Counted from the first letter of the stretch, positions 1 through 10,867 are shown. The stretch: DNA of 64,000 bases from Pseudomonas sp. GCEP-101 (GCF_025133575.1 NZ_CP104011.1:1116001-1180000); one strand, 5' to 3'. Made by a program: numbers and translations. Notes: a model not told the origin generated them from the sequence alone.

Positions 1-1267
1 ACAGGTCATAGAGCGTATTGAGATGCGGCACCACCGCCGGCAGCTGTTCCTTCAGGCGCTGGCCTTCGGGGCTGTCCGGGGTTTCCAGGTACTGGCTGAC
101 CTTGGTGTAGGTCAGGCGCGCATGGGAATGGATGACCGCCTCGTAGAACTGGTAGTCGGTCATCTTGCCGGCCTTGGAGAGATTCATCTCGCAGACCATG
201 GCCAGGCGATCGACCAGCGGATTCAGGGAGCACAGGCCGTTGGAGAGAATCTCCGGCAGCATCGGGATCACCCGCTCGGGGAAGTACACCGAGTTGCCGC
301 GCTTGGCCGCCTCTTCATCCAGGGCCGAGCCGACCTTCACATAATGAGAGACGTCGGCGATGGCGACGAAGAGCTTCCAGCCGCCGCCCTTGCGCTTCTC
401 GGCGTAGACCGCATCGTCGAAGTCGCGGGCGTCCTCGCCGTCGATGGTGACGAAAGGCAGGGCACGCAGGTCGACGCGTTTCTCCTTGTCCTTTTCCAGC
501 ACCTCGGGCTTGAGCTTGGCCGCTTCCTTTTCCACGGCCTCGGGCCAGGTGTGGGGAATGTCGTAGCTGCGCAGCGCGACTTCGATTTCCATGCCCGGCG
601 CCATGTAGTCGCCGAGCACTTCCACCACCTCGCCCTGGGCCTGGCGATGCACGCTCGGCCAGACGTCGATGCGCACCTGGACGAACTGGTTGTGCTTGGC
701 CTTGCCGGCCTTGCCCGGCGGGATCAGCACTTCCTGCTGGATCTTCGGGTTGTCGGCGACGACGGTGCCGATGCCGCTCTCGTCGAAATAGCGGCCGACG
801 ATGGTCTCGTGGGCGCGCTCGACCACTTCCACGATCGCGCCTTCGCGGCGACCCCGGCGGTCGAAGCCGGACACGCGCGCCAGGGCGCGGTCGCCGTCGA
901 ACACCAGGCGCATCTGCGTCGGGCTGAGGAACAGGTCGTCGCTGCCGTCATCGGGGATGAGGAAGCCGAAGCCGTCGCGGTGGCCGGCGATGCGGCCCAG
1001 GATCAGGTCGAGCTTGTCCACCGGCGCATAGGCGCCACGGCGGGTATAGATGAGCTGGCCGTCGCGCTCCATGGCGCGCAGTCGGCGGCGCAGCGCTTCC
1101 TCCTGCTCTTCGCCGGAGAGGCCGAGCTCGTCCATCAACTGGGAGCGCGTCGCGGGGGCGCCCCGCTCGGCGAGATGCGCCAGGATGAGTTCACGGCTGG
1201 GGATGGGGTTGTCGTATTTTTCCGCCTCGCGGGCGGCCTCGGGATCGAGGTTTTGCCAATCGGCCAT
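1..1267 (-). CDS. rnr: Ribonuclease R, N-terminal part (runs off the window)
   Basis: 3'-5' exoribonuclease that degrades structured RNA and takes part in rRNA and tRNA quality control in the cytoplasm. The first 422 codons are present; the rest lies left of base 1. A winged-helix region covers about residues 20-85, cold-shock-type OB folds about 85-240, and the RNB catalytic domain begins near 270 with IDGEDARDFDD. By family alignment the Mg-binding aspartates are D276, D282, D284 and D285. The ATG at 1267 follows a modest AAGGTG ribosome site and an AT-rich TATATA stretch. Divergent from the tRNA-Leu genes, as in other pseudomonads. Identification is firm. Confidence 0.96.
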   Translation of the reverse strand, partial: MADWQNLDPEAAREAEKYDNPIPSRELILAHLAERGAPATRSQLMDELGLSGEEQEEALRRRLRAMERDGQLIYTRRGAYAPVDKLDLILGRIAGHRDGFGFLIPDDGSDDLFLSPTQMRLVFDGDRALARVSGFDRRGRREGAIVEVVERAHETIVGRYFDESGIGTVVADNPKIQQEVLIPPGKAGKAKHNQFVQVRIDVWPSVHRQAQGEVVEVLGDYMAPGMEIEVALRSYDIPHTWPEAVEKEAAKLKPEVLEKDKEKRVDLRALPFVTIDGEDARDFDDAVYAEKRKGGGWKLFVAIADVSHYVKVGSALDEEAAKRGNSVYFPERVIPMLPEILSNGLCSLNPLVDRLAMVCEMNLSKAGKMTDYQFYEAVIHSHARLTYTKVSQYLETPDSPEGQRLKEQLPAVVPHLNTLYDL

Positions 1268-1380
1268 TAAAGTGCGGTCACCTTATATATAGGGGTATGG
1301 ATCGCCATGTGCTTATTGAAGCGCGAAATCCGCTCGTCGGTCAGCTTTGGGCGAGAATAAATTTTTTATCGCATCAGGGG

Positions 1381-1409
1381 TTTACAAGCGAAAACGCTCT
1401 CCGTATAGT
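1381..1409 (+). promoter_or_regulatory. Promoter for the tRNA-Leu genes
   Basis: TTTACA (1381-1386) and TATAGT (1404-1409) are separated by 17 bases, a close sigma-70 match. The bases after the -10 are GC-rich (cgcgccc), as in stringently controlled stable RNA promoters. It lies about 60 bases before the first tRNA. Confidence 0.75.
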
Positions 1410-1448
1410 TCGCGCCCACAGCGTCACACAGACGTTGTAACACGGAAA

Positions 1449-1464
1449 CGATGAGCAATCATCG
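1449..1464 (+). other. Leader hairpin with GCAA tetraloop before tRNA 1
   Basis: CGATGA-GCAA-TCATCG forms a 6-bp stem capped by a GNRA-type tetraloop, ending 8 bases before the mature tRNA 5' end. A near-identical hairpin precedes the second tRNA. It may aid transcript processing; this is inference. Confidence 0.5.
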
Positions 1465-1472
1465 ACTCCAGT

Positions 1473-1559
1473 GCCCAGGTGGCGGAATTGGTAGACGCAC
1501 TAGGTTCAGGTCCTAGCGGTGGCAACACCGTGGAAGTTCGAGTCTTCTCCTGGGCACCA
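1473..1559 (+). tRNA. tRNA-Leu (anticodon CAG), copy 1
   Basis: 87 bases with encoded CCA (1557-1559). Acceptor arms GCCCAGG and CCTGGGC pair exactly. The anticodon stem CTAGG/CCTAG holds the loop TTCAGGT with anticodon CAG at 1507-1509, reading the major Leu codon CUG. The long variable arm (about GCGGTGGCAACACCGT) is the class II hallmark, and TTCGAGT lies in the T loop. Confidence 0.97.
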
Positions 1560-1669
1560 CTTATTCAAGGATAAAGTCAGTCGCTGACAGGCTTTATCAG
1601 GCGGGTTCGGAACCCTGATAACCGAACAATAGACCGCCCGATGCAACCAAGGGTTGCATCACCGCAAGA

Positions 1670-1685
1670 CGATGAGCGATCATCG
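1670..1685 (+). other. Leader hairpin with GCGA tetraloop before tRNA 2
   Basis: CGATGA-GCGA-TCATCG has the same stem as the hairpin before the first tRNA. The loop differs by one base and still fits GNRA. It ends 20 bases before the second tRNA. Confidence 0.5.
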
Positions 1686-1705
1686 CACCCCATGCTGAAA
1701 AGCAT

Positions 1706-1792
1706 GCCCAGGTGGCGGAATTGGTAGACGCACTAGGTTCAGGTCCTAGCGGTGGCAACACCGTGGAAGTTCGAGTCTTCTCCTGGGCACCA
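1706..1792 (+). tRNA. tRNA-Leu (anticodon CAG), copy 2
   Basis: An exact 87-base repeat of the first tRNA-Leu, with anticodon CAG at 1740-1742 and encoded CCA at 1790-1792. The two genes are 146 bases apart and probably co-transcribed, since the only good promoter precedes copy 1 and a terminator follows copy 2. The spacer holds further inverted repeats, for example 1571-1598 and 1640-1660. Confidence 0.97.
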
Positions 1793-1801
1793 TCTTCAAA
1801 C

Positions 1802-1830
1802 GAAAAAGCCGAGCACTGCTCGGCTTTTTC
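1802..1830 (+). terminator. Terminator of the tRNA-Leu transcript
   Basis: Perfect hairpin GAAAAAGCCGAGCA / TGCTCGGCTTTTTC followed by GTTTTTG, ten bases after the second tRNA: a standard intrinsic terminator. Confidence 0.9.
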
Positions 1831-1860
1831 GTTTTTGCATTCCTGAAAATTCAAACCTGG

Positions 1861-1933
1861 CGTAGGAGCGGACTTCGTCCGCGATGGTATCCGGCGCGAT
1901 GCGGGCCTATCGCGGACGAAGTCCGCTCCTACG
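1861..1933. repeat. REP-like inverted repeat, GACTTCGTCC variant
   Basis: Arms beginning CGTAGGAGCGGACTTCGTCC and its near-perfect complement flank a short loop. Related elements lie between many genes in this window (18500, 20279, 49686, 60074, 61710, 63247). It sits between the tRNA terminator and the 3' end of the chemoreceptor gene. Confidence 0.8.
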
Positions 1934-1952
1934 AAAAATTTCCAGCACTCCT

Positions 1953-3887
1953 TCAAGCCTTGAACTGCCCCAGGCTCGCGCGCAACTGACCGGCCAGGCC
2001 ATCGAGCACGCGCCCACTGCTGGCGGTTGCGCTCACCGCTTCGGCCGCGCGGCTCGCCTCGGCATGGATCACCTCGACCCGCCCACGCACCGCCGCAGCG
2101 CCGGCCGCCTGCTGCTGCGCCGAATGGGTCGCGGCCTCGATGGCGCCATGCACTTCTTCGACGGCACTCTGCACTTCGCGCTGCAGCCGCTCACTGTCCT
2201 GCAGCGCCGCCAATCCCTGCACCGCCTGCTCGCGAGCCTGCCCAATGGCCGACACCGCCTCACGGGCACCTTCCTGCAGGGCGCCGATGTGCGACTGGAT
2301 ATCGCCGGTGGACTGCTGGGTCTTGCTCGCCAGGGCGCGCACCTCATCCGCCACCACGGCAAACCCGCGACCACTCTCGCCGGCACGCGCGGCCTCGATG
2401 GCGGCGTTGAGCGCCAGCAGGTTGGTCTGCTCGGCGATTCCATGGATCACCGACAGCACCACCTCGATCTGCTCGCTCTGTCGCGCCAGGCGTTCGATCA
2501 CCCCGGCGCCGTTCTGTACGCGGGACTCCAGGGTTTCGATCAGGCCACCGACCTTGCGAGCGATGGCTGCATTGTCCTGCGCGGCCTTGCGGATCTCACC
2601 GACCCGCGCCAGGGCCGCCTGCATGGAACGGCTCTCCATCTCGGCCTCGGCCGCCATGCCGGAGAGCGCCTCCAGGCTACCGGCCACCTCATTGCGCTGC
2701 CGGTCCGCCGCCGCTTCGGCACTGGCGCTGCGGCTGGCCAGCGCGGCGATTTCGCTGCCGGTCTGCTGCGCCACTTGCCCCGCCTCGCGCACGATGGGCT
2801 GCAACTTGTCGACGAAGCGGTTCACCGCGGTCGCCATTTCCCCCAACTCATCACGACTGTCCAGCCGCACACGGCGCGTGAGGTCGCCCTCCCCGGCCGC
2901 CAGGTCGTTCAAGGCCTCGATCAGCAGGCGCAGGCGATTCACCACGCGGCGGCCGAGCACGACGGCCAGGCACAGCAACACCCCCAGCCCCACCAGCAGC
3001 AGCCCCATGCCGATACGCCAGCGCAGCGTTCCCGCCGCTTCCTCGATGGAAGCCCTGGCGCCCTGACTCATGCCGTCGGCCGCCTGCTTCGCCGATTGCA
3101 GGCGGGCGGTCAGCGCCTTAGTGCTGTCGGCCGCCGCACCGGCCAGGCTGTCGCCCACCAACTGATCCCCACTGGCGACCAGGGCGGAGAAGCGCTGGTC
3201 CAGGGCGGCAATCTGCTTCTCGATGGCATCGGTGGAAACGCCCAGGCGCACCGTACCGATGACCACACCGTTGGGACTGATCGGCGCCTCGACCAGAAAC
3301 ACCGAGGCGTCGTGACTCGCCGCTTCGAGCACCTTGTCCAGCGCGCGTTCGCCCTTGCCCTTCTCCAGCAGCGCCTTGACCCGCGCATCCTCGCGATTGA
3401 GGTAACGGGTCAGGTGCTGCCCCTGCGGATCGTCGTAGACCACGAAGAGCACGTTGGGGTTGGCCTGGGCGCGCCGCGCATAGTCGGAGAGCAGCGGCAC
3501 GTCGTTATCCCACATGGCCTTGGGCGCCACAGCCGCCAGCAGCTGCGCCAATTCCGTGGCGGACTGCCGCAAGCTCTGCTCCAGCCCCTCGCGGAGCTGG
3601 CCCTGTTCTTCCTCCAGGCGCGCCGAAAGCGCAGAACCCAGGCGCTCGCGGGTTCGCGCGGAGAGGTCGTTCAACCCGGAGGTGACCTCCCTGCCCGCCT
3701 GCTCCAACTCGCCGGCCAGGCGTTGCGATTCGTTACCCAGGCGGGTTCCCAGGTCGCTGACCAGGCCATCGACGGTGCTACGGGTGAGCCACAGGGCGAT
3801 CACCAACTGCACCAGCAGCGCGATTCCCAGGGCAATGAAAGCGGGGCGCAGCAAGCGGCTGCGCAGAAGCGACAGGACGGCGGACAC
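1953..3887 (-). CDS. Methyl-accepting chemotaxis protein
   Basis: 644-residue transmembrane chemoreceptor that would relay a periplasmic signal to CheA/CheW. TM1 lies at about residues 12-32, a periplasmic sensor follows to about 300, then TM2, a HAMP segment and a cytoplasmic coiled coil. The signalling tip is the conserved stretch containing [19 protein letters not shown]. The GTG at 3887 is chosen because GGAGGA sits 8 bases upstream; a start at 3935 would put that site inside the gene. The sensor is not one I can tie to a ligand. From memory PAO1 has no receptor between the tRNA-Leu genes and purA, so it may be an insertion beside the tRNAs. Confidence 0.9.
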   Translation of the reverse strand: MSAVLSLLRSRLLRPAFIALGIALLVQLVIALWLTRSTVDGLVSDLGTRLGNESQRLAGELEQAGREVTSGLNDLSARTRERLGSALSARLEEEQGQLREGLEQSLRQSATELAQLLAAVAPKAMWDNDVPLLSDYARRAQANPNVLFVVYDDPQGQHLTRYLNREDARVKALLEKGKGERALDKVLEAASHDASVFLVEAPISPNGVVIGTVRLGVSTDAIEKQIAALDQRFSALVASGDQLVGDSLAGAAADSTKALTARLQSAKQAADGMSQGARASIEEAAGTLRWRIGMGLLLVGLGVLLCLAVVLGRRVVNRLRLLIEALNDLAAGEGDLTRRVRLDSRDELGEMATAVNRFVDKLQPIVREAGQVAQQTGSEIAALASRSASAEAAADRQRNEVAGSLEALSGMAAEAEMESRSMQAALARVGEIRKAAQDNAAIARKVGGLIETLESRVQNGAGVIERLARQSEQIEVVLSVIHGIAEQTNLLALNAAIEAARAGESGRGFAVVADEVRALASKTQQSTGDIQSHIGALQEGAREAVSAIGQAREQAVQGLAALQDSERLQREVQSAVEEVHGAIEAATHSAQQQAAGAAAVRGRVEVIHAEASRAAEAVSATASSGRVLDGLAGQLRASLGQFKA

Positions 3888-3990
3888 GGCGGGCTTCCTC
3901 CGGACGTAACGGATGTCTGGCGCGACAGGCGCCAATCCGTTTCACCAGCAAAGCGCGTGCCGACGCGCAGAATCGAACCGCCGGAAACGA

Positions 3991-4015
3991 CAACGGGCCG
4001 CATGAGCGGCCCGTT
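3991..4015 (-). terminator. Hairpin downstream of purA
   Basis: Inverted repeat CAACGGGCCGC / GCGGCCCGTTG just past the purA stop. On the minus strand it is followed by TCGTTTCC rather than a clean T-run, so the terminator call is moderate. Confidence 0.55.
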
Positions 4016-4033
4016 GCGGTGTACAGCGATGGA

Positions 4034-5395
<1,362 letters not shown>

Positions 5396-6574
5396 TCAGA
5401 GCGCAGCCACCTGCCAATTGCCATCGCGAACCAGCAACTGCTGGTCGCAGCCCGCTTCGGAAGCCGAAGCCGCATCCTGCCCGGGCAGCGCCTGTACCAC
5501 GCGCACGCCCTGACGGCGCAACTGCTGCACCGCCTGCCACAAGCCAGCCCCTTCGGCCGGCGCCCAGACTCCGGTGCGCGGCTCGTCGAGCTGGGCGCGG
5601 CCGAGAGTGACCAGGGTCTTGAGGTCGGTCGAGAAACCGGTGGCCGGACGCGCACGGCCGAAGTCGGCGCCGATGTCGTCGTAACGGCCGCCCTGGGCGA
5701 TGGACTCGCCAACGCCGGGCACGAACGCGGCGAACACCACGCCGGTGTGGTAGTGGTAGCCACGCAGTTCGCCGAGGTCGAAATACAGCGGCAGCTGCGG
5801 GAAGCGCGCGGCCAGCGAGTCGGCGATGGCGGTCAGGTCGGCCAGCGCCGCCTGCACATTGGCCGGAGCACCGGCGAGCACTTCGCGCGCCTGGTCCAGC
5901 ACTTCGCGGCTACCGCACAGCTCGGCCAGCGCACGGAGCATGCCGGCCAGCTCGGCGGGCAGGCCTTCGGTCAGCGCCGCGACTTCGTCCACGGCCTTGC
6001 GCTGCAGGGCGTCGAACAGCAGTTGCTCGACCTCGCCGGACAGGCCGGCGGCCTGGGCCAGGCCACGGTAGATGCCGACGTGGCCGAGATCCATGTGCAC
6101 GTCCGGCACCTGGGCCATCTCGAGCATGTCGAGCAGCAGGCTGATCACTTCGACGTCGCCGGCCGAGCCGGTGTCGCCATACAGTTCGGCGCCCAGCTGG
6201 ATCGGGCTGCGCGAGGTCGCCAGCGCACGCGGGCGAGCATGCAGCACGCTGCCGGCGTAGCACAGGCGGTTCGGGCCCTCGCGGCGCAGGCTGTGGGCGT
6301 CCATGCGCGCCACTTGCGGCGTGATGTCCGCACGGAAGCCCATCAGGCGGCCGGACGCCGGATCGGTGACCTTGAAGGTACGCAGATCCAGATCCTGGCC
6401 GGCACCGGTCAGCAGGGATTCCAAGTATTCGATATGCGGGGTGACGACGAATTCGTAGCCCCAGCGCTGGAACAGGTCCAGCACCTGACGGCGGGCTGCT
6501 TCAACGCGCGCCGCCTCCGGTGGCAGCACTTCTTCGATCCCATCTGGCAGCAGCCAGCGGTCTACCGTTGCCAT
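5396..6574 (-). CDS. hisZ: ATP phosphoribosyltransferase regulatory subunit
   Basis: A paralogue of histidyl-tRNA synthetase that lacks the anticodon-binding domain. It pairs with the short form of HisG to make the active, histidine-regulated first enzyme of histidine synthesis. 392 residues. The class II synthetase-like core is recognisable near [14 protein letters not shown] and in [10 protein letters not shown]. The ATG at 6574 has AGGAG about 9 bases upstream; an in-frame start 33 bases earlier has no such support. hisZ followed by purA is the usual pseudomonad arrangement. Confidence 0.95.
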   Translation of the reverse strand: MATVDRWLLPDGIEEVLPPEAARVEAARRQVLDLFQRWGYEFVVTPHIEYLESLLTGAGQDLDLRTFKVTDPASGRLMGFRADITPQVARMDAHSLRREGPNRLCYAGSVLHARPRALATSRSPIQLGAELYGDTGSAGDVEVISLLLDMLEMAQVPDVHMDLGHVGIYRGLAQAAGLSGEVEQLLFDALQRKAVDEVAALTEGLPAELAGMLRALAELCGSREVLDQAREVLAGAPANVQAALADLTAIADSLAARFPQLPLYFDLGELRGYHYHTGVVFAAFVPGVGESIAQGGRYDDIGADFGRARPATGFSTDLKTLVTLGRAQLDEPRTGVWAPAEGAGLWQAVQQLRRQGVRVVQALPGQDAASASEAGCDQQLLVRDGNWQVAAL

Positions 6575-6608
6575 GTCGCCTCTCTCCTTTTTTAGGCCGG
6601 GCGGCACT

Positions 6609-6794
6609 TCAATGAATGCAGTAAAGAAGGACGGTGCCGAGCAGCATGCTGCCCAGCCCGATGAGTCTCAGACTGCGGTCGCCAAGGCGCCCGAGCCCGC
6701 TCACGGCGTCGCGCCAGCCACGCGGATACAGGAATGGAAGGATGCCTTCCAGCACCAGCAACAGACAGAACGCCTTGCCGAATTCCTGCCACAT
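6609..6794 (-). CDS. DUF2065 small inner-membrane protein (YjeT-like)
   Basis: 61 residues. Two hydrophobic segments (about residues 8-22 and 43-58) flank a polar, Arg-rich loop with PRGWRD, typical of the DUF2065 family found next to hflC-hisZ-purA in many gammaproteobacteria. No biochemical role is established. It lies 34 bases upstream of hisZ and follows the terminator-like hairpin at 6823-6845, so it may begin the hisZ-purA transcript. Confidence 0.88.
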   Translation of the reverse strand: MWQEFGKAFCLLLVLEGILPFLYPRGWRDAVSGLGRLGDRSLRLIGLGSMLLGTVLLYCIH

Positions 6795-7134
6795 GGTTCT
6801 CGTACATCATTCTCGCGGACGCAAAAAAGCCGGGATTTCCCGGCTGACCCATGATAACACGATTTCTCCGGCGGGCGCTGCCGCCCGCCGGAGAGATGCG
6901 AGGGTCCGTTGATGTTTCGGCGTGAATCGCGTTGCTGCGTCACATCACGCCAGGCTAGACGCGGGACGACGGTAATGGCCGTCCCTTGCCTAGTCCCGCA
7001 ACGACGCATGGCGTGAAGTGCCGCGCAACCCGAAGGGACGAACCCCGTGTAGCGCGGCGCCCGATCCTCAACTCGGCATCGGGACACTCGCTACACGGGG
7101 CTCGGCGCGATCACGACGAGGCGTCGACGGATCC
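6795..7134. other. Structured non-coding gap between hflC and the DUF2065 gene
   Basis: 340 bases with no credible gene but several inverted repeats. There is a GC-rich hairpin at 6866-6893 (CTCCGGCGGGC / GCCCGCCGGAG). An imperfect palindromic stretch covers about 6930-7015, with repeated GGGAC/GTCCC and CTAG words. A long hairpin spans 7043-7100, with 12-base perfect arms CCCCGTGTAGCG / CGCTACACGGGG and an inner CCCGAT/ATCGGG pair. These look like mobile intergenic repeats or part of a structured 3' UTR of hflC; a small RNA cannot be excluded. Confidence 0.6.
6823..6845 (-). terminator. Terminator of the hflKC transcript
   Basis: On the minus strand GCCGGGAAATCCCGGC is followed directly by six T's: a good intrinsic terminator about 290 bases past hflC. 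Confidence 0.8.
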
Positions 7135-8004
7135 TCAGGGTTTGGCTTTTTCCAGATAGCGGAAGAAGTCGTTGCTCGGATCGAGCACCAGCACGTCCTT
7201 CTTGTCCGCGAAGCTCTCGCGATAGGCCTTGAGGCTACGGGTGAAGGCGTAGAACTCCGGGTCGGCGGCATAGGCCTTGGCGTAGATCGCTGCCGCCTTG
7301 GCATCACCGTCACCACGGGTTTCTTCCGACTCGCGATACGCCTCGGCCAGCAGCACGCGGCGCTGACGGTCGGCATCGGCGCGGATACCTTCGGCCAGCT
7401 CACGACCCTTGGCGCGGTGCTCGCGGGCTTCCCGCTCACGCTCGGTGCTCATGCGCTCGAACACGCTGCGGTTCACTTCCTTGGGCAGGTCGATGGCCTT
7501 GACGCGAACGTCGACCACCTCGATACCCAGCTCCTTCTGCGCCATGCGGTTCAGAGACGCGGTGATATCGCCCATCAGCGCATCACGCTCACCCGACACC
7601 ACTTCGTGCAGGGTGCGCTTGCCAAACTGGTCGCGCAGGCCGGCTTCCAGACGACGGGACAGACGCTCGTCGGCGATCTGCTTCATGCCGGAGGTCGCGG
7701 TGTAGAAGCGCTCGGCATCGGAGACGCGCCACTTGGCGTAGGCGTCGACCATCACCGCTTTCTTCTCCAGCGTCAGGAAGCGCTGGGTCGGCGAATCCAG
7801 GGTCAGCAGACGGCCATCGAACTTGCGCACCGTGTTGACGTACGGAATCTTGAAGTGCAGGCCGGGCTTCACGTCCGGCTCGACCACGCGACCGAAGCGC
7901 AGCAGGACGGCGCGTTCGGTCTGCTGCACCACGTAGACGCTGCTCCAGAGGGCAACAGCAACCACCACACCCGCGATGAGGGCGATCAGGGACTTGTTAC
8001 TCAT
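7135..8004 (-). CDS. hflC: HflC, inner-membrane regulator of FtsH protease
   Basis: 289 residues. One N-terminal membrane anchor (about residues 7-25) is followed by an SPFH/prohibitin domain (VVQQTERAVLLRFGRV onward) and a long C-terminal helical region, facing the periplasm. HflC forms the large HflKC assembly that encloses FtsH and limits its action on membrane proteins. Its ATG shares one base with the hflK stop (TGATG), so the two are translationally coupled. Confidence 0.97.
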   Translation of the reverse strand: MSNKSLIALIAGVVVAVALWSSVYVVQQTERAVLLRFGRVVEPDVKPGLHFKIPYVNTVRKFDGRLLTLDSPTQRFLTLEKKAVMVDAYAKWRVSDAERFYTATSGMKQIADERLSRRLEAGLRDQFGKRTLHEVVSGERDALMGDITASLNRMAQKELGIEVVDVRVKAIDLPKEVNRSVFERMSTEREREAREHRAKGRELAEGIRADADRQRRVLLAEAYRESEETRGDGDAKAAAIYAKAYAADPEFYAFTRSLKAYRESFADKKDVLVLDPSNDFFRYLEKAKP

Positions 8005-9176
8005 CAGCGGCTCTCCCGGGTACGCGTGTCACGCTGCTGCAGGTCGCTGGCGACCCGCGAACCGATATCCGGCGTGCTGCTGCTCGCGCTGGGCGCGGCG
8101 CTCGGAGCTGCCGAACCACGGCCATCCATCATCTTGTCCAGCGGCAGGTAGATCAGGTTGTTCTGACCCTGCTGGCCGGTGACCAGCACCTTGCTGGTCT
8201 GGCTCAGGACATCCTGCATGGTGTCCAGGTACAGACGCTGACGGGTGACTTCCGGGGCCTTGTGGTACTCGGCGGCCAGCTTGGCGAAGCGATCCGCCTC
8301 ACCCTGGGCGCGGGAGACCACCTCATCGCGGTAGCCGTTGGCTTCCTCGATGATGCGTTGCGCCTGGCCGCGGGCTTCAGGCACCACGCCGTTGGCGTAG
8401 GCTTCGGCCTGGTTCTTCTCGCGCTGCTCGTCCTCGCGGGCACGGATCACGTCATCGAACGCTTCCTGTACTTCACGCGGCGCGGCGGCGCTCTGGATGT
8501 TCACCTGGGTGACCGTGATACCGGTCTTGTAGGTATCCAGGAAACGCTGCAGACGATCGCGCACCTCGGTGGCCATCTGTTCGCGGCCCTCGGTGAGGAT
8601 CTTGTCCATGGTGGTGGAGCCGGCCACGTGGCGCAGGGCGCTTTCGGTGGCGTGCTGCAGGCTCACTTCCGGCTGGTCGACGTTGAGCACGAAGTCCTTC
8701 AGGTTGCTGACCTTGTACTGCACGGTCAGCGGAACCTCGACGATGTTCTCGTCCTCGGTGAGCATCTGCCCCTGCTTGCTGTAAGCACGCTCGCGGGTGA
8801 CGTTCTCCTGGAACTTCTTGTCGATCGGCGGGAAATAGATATTCAGGCCGGGGCCCACGGTGTCGTGGTATTGGCCAAAGCGCAGGATCACCGCCTGCTC
8901 CTGTTCGTCCACCACGTAGATGGCGTTGTACAGCCACAGCACGGCGAGGATCGCCAGGCCGATACCGAACAGACCGAGGCTGCCGCCCCGACCACCGCCA
9001 CCACCGCCCGAACCACTGCCGCGCTTGGGTTTACCGAAAATTCCGTTCAGGCTGTCCTGCAGCTTGCGGAACGCCTCATCCAGATCAGGCGGGCCCTGGC
9101 GACCACCACCACGGCGTCCGCCCCAGGGGTCCTGGTCGTTCTTGTTCGAGTTGTCACCCGGCTCATTCCAAGCCAT
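8004..9176 (-). CDS. hflK: HflK, inner-membrane regulator of FtsH protease
   Basis: 390 residues. A Gly-rich cytoplasmic N-terminus (GGGGGGRGG near residue 60) leads into one TM helix (about 70-90) and an SPFH domain (VVDEQEQAVILRFG onward). The C-terminal tail is Ser/Ala-rich. It is the partner of HflC in the FtsH-enclosing complex. The start MAWNEPGD at 9176 has GGAGAG 6 bases upstream; an in-frame ATG four codons earlier lies on that site. It follows hflX with a 95-base gap in the amiB-to-hflC cluster. Confidence 0.96.
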   Translation of the reverse strand: MAWNEPGDNSNKNDQDPWGGRRGGGRQGPPDLDEAFRKLQDSLNGIFGKPKRGSGSGGGGGGRGGSLGLFGIGLAILAVLWLYNAIYVVDEQEQAVILRFGQYHDTVGPGLNIYFPPIDKKFQENVTRERAYSKQGQMLTEDENIVEVPLTVQYKVSNLKDFVLNVDQPEVSLQHATESALRHVAGSTTMDKILTEGREQMATEVRDRLQRFLDTYKTGITVTQVNIQSAAAPREVQEAFDDVIRAREDEQREKNQAEAYANGVVPEARGQAQRIIEEANGYRDEVVSRAQGEADRFAKLAAEYHKAPEVTRQRLYLDTMQDVLSQTSKVLVTGQQGQNNLIYLPLDKMMDGRGSAAPSAAPSASSSTPDIGSRVASDLQQRDTRTRESR

Positions 9177-9271
9177 AGCGCTCTCCATCTGATAACGCGA
9201 AAACGCGCCTACGGCGCGCCCACCTATGCTACCGAATGCCCCTTACCCTGCCAAAAGCAGCGTGCCGGGCT

Positions 9272-10573
9272 TTATTGCAAAGTGTGTTGCGCAATGAACT
9301 CCGCCGGCTGCCAGCCTTCGCGGCTCACCATGCGGTTCAACTCGACACGCGGCAGGCGAACCTGCAAAACGGCGCGTCCCTGTTCGTCGTGGTTCTCCGA
9401 CTGTACCGCACCCAGCTCGAAGAACTGAGCGCGCAGCCGTCCCAGGCGCTGCGGCAGGCACAGCGTTCCAACGAACATGTCCTCCCCCAGCAACTCGGCG
9501 ATCGCCTGCTCCAGCAACTCCAGCCCGCGCGATTCCCGCGCCGACAGCCAGACGCGGACCGGCTTGCCCAGCTCGTCGCGCTGGATCATCGGCTGCATGT
9601 CCGGCAGCAGGTCGATCTTGTTGTACACCTCGAGCATCGGCAATTCGTTCGCGCCGATTTCCTTCAGCACCGCCAGCACCTGTTCGATCTGCGCGTCGCG
9701 ATCGGGCTCGTGGGAGTCGATCACGTGCAGCAGCAGATCGGAGTTGCTGGACTCTTCCAAGGTAGCTCGAAACGCCTCCACCAGCTTGTGCGGCAGGTGA
9801 CGGATGAAGCCCACGGTATCGGCCAGCACGATCGGCCCGACGTCATCCAGCTCCAGGCGGCGCAGGGTGGGGTCGAGGGTGGCGAACAACTGGTCGGCCG
9901 CGTAGACCTCGGACGTGGTCAGCGCATTGAACAGCGTGGACTTGCCGGCGTTGGTATAGCCCACCAGGGACACCGCCGGAATCTCCGCACGGCGACGGCC
10001 GCGACGGGCCTGCTCGCGCTGGCTGCGGACCTTCTCCAGGCGCGACTTGATCTGGCGGATGCGCCCACGCAACAGGCGGCGGTCGGTTTCCAGCTGGGTT
10101 TCACCCGGGCCGCGCAGGCCGATACCGCCTTTCTGGCGCTCAAGGTGAGTCCAGCCGCGCACCAGGCGCGTGCTCATGTGCTCCAACTGGGCGAGCTCCA
10201 CCTGCAGCTTGCCCTCATGGGTGCGGGCGCGCTGGGCGAAGATGTCGAGGATCAGACCCGTACGGTCGAGCACGCGGCATTCGAGCGCTCGCTCGAGGTT
10301 GCGCTCCTGGCTCGGCGTGAGGGTGTGATTGAAGATGATCAGCTCGACCTTCTCGGCGTGGACGAGGTCGTGCAACTCGTCGACCTTGCCGGTGCCGATC
10401 AGGTACTTGGCTGAGGGCTGATGGCGCGAAATGCTGACGAAAGCAACCGATTCCGCGCCTGCCGAACGGGCAAGCTCCTGGAATTCCTGCGGGTCTTCGC
10501 GCGCCTCGGGGTCCTGACCTTCCAGATGGACCAGAATGGCCCGTTCCCCACCACCCGGGCGCTCAAAGAACAA
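9272..10573 (-). CDS. hflX: GTPase HflX, ribosome rescue/splitting factor
   Basis: 433 residues. An N-terminal nucleotide-binding subdomain and a coiled helical linker (about 140-190) precede an Obg/HflX G domain with GYTNAGKST (G1) and DTVGF (G3). Known HflX proteins bind the 50S subunit and split stalled ribosomes under stress. Translation appears to start at a TTG (10573) with GGGAG 7 bases upstream, giving MFFERPGGGERA, which matches the family N-terminus; there is no suitable ATG. It begins 12 bases after hfq ends, so the two are surely co-transcribed. Confidence 0.95.
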   Translation of the reverse strand: MFFERPGGGERAILVHLEGQDPEAREDPQEFQELARSAGAESVAFVSISRHQPSAKYLIGTGKVDELHDLVHAEKVELIIFNHTLTPSQERNLERALECRVLDRTGLILDIFAQRARTHEGKLQVELAQLEHMSTRLVRGWTHLERQKGGIGLRGPGETQLETDRRLLRGRIRQIKSRLEKVRSQREQARRGRRRAEIPAVSLVGYTNAGKSTLFNALTTSEVYAADQLFATLDPTLRRLELDDVGPIVLADTVGFIRHLPHKLVEAFRATLEESSNSDLLLHVIDSHEPDRDAQIEQVLAVLKEIGANELPMLEVYNKIDLLPDMQPMIQRDELGKPVRVWLSARESRGLELLEQAIAELLGEDMFVGTLCLPQRLGRLRAQFFELGAVQSENHDEQGRAVLQVRLPRVELNRMVSREGWQPAEFIAQHTLQ

Positions 10574-10585
10574 GGCGGACTCCCG

Positions 10586-10867
<282 letters not shown>

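Noticed and set aside
1473..1792. Genomic-island attachment at the tRNA-Leu genes
   Set aside because: No integrase gene and no further copy of the tRNA 3' end were seen nearby; the second copy is a whole tRNA gene.
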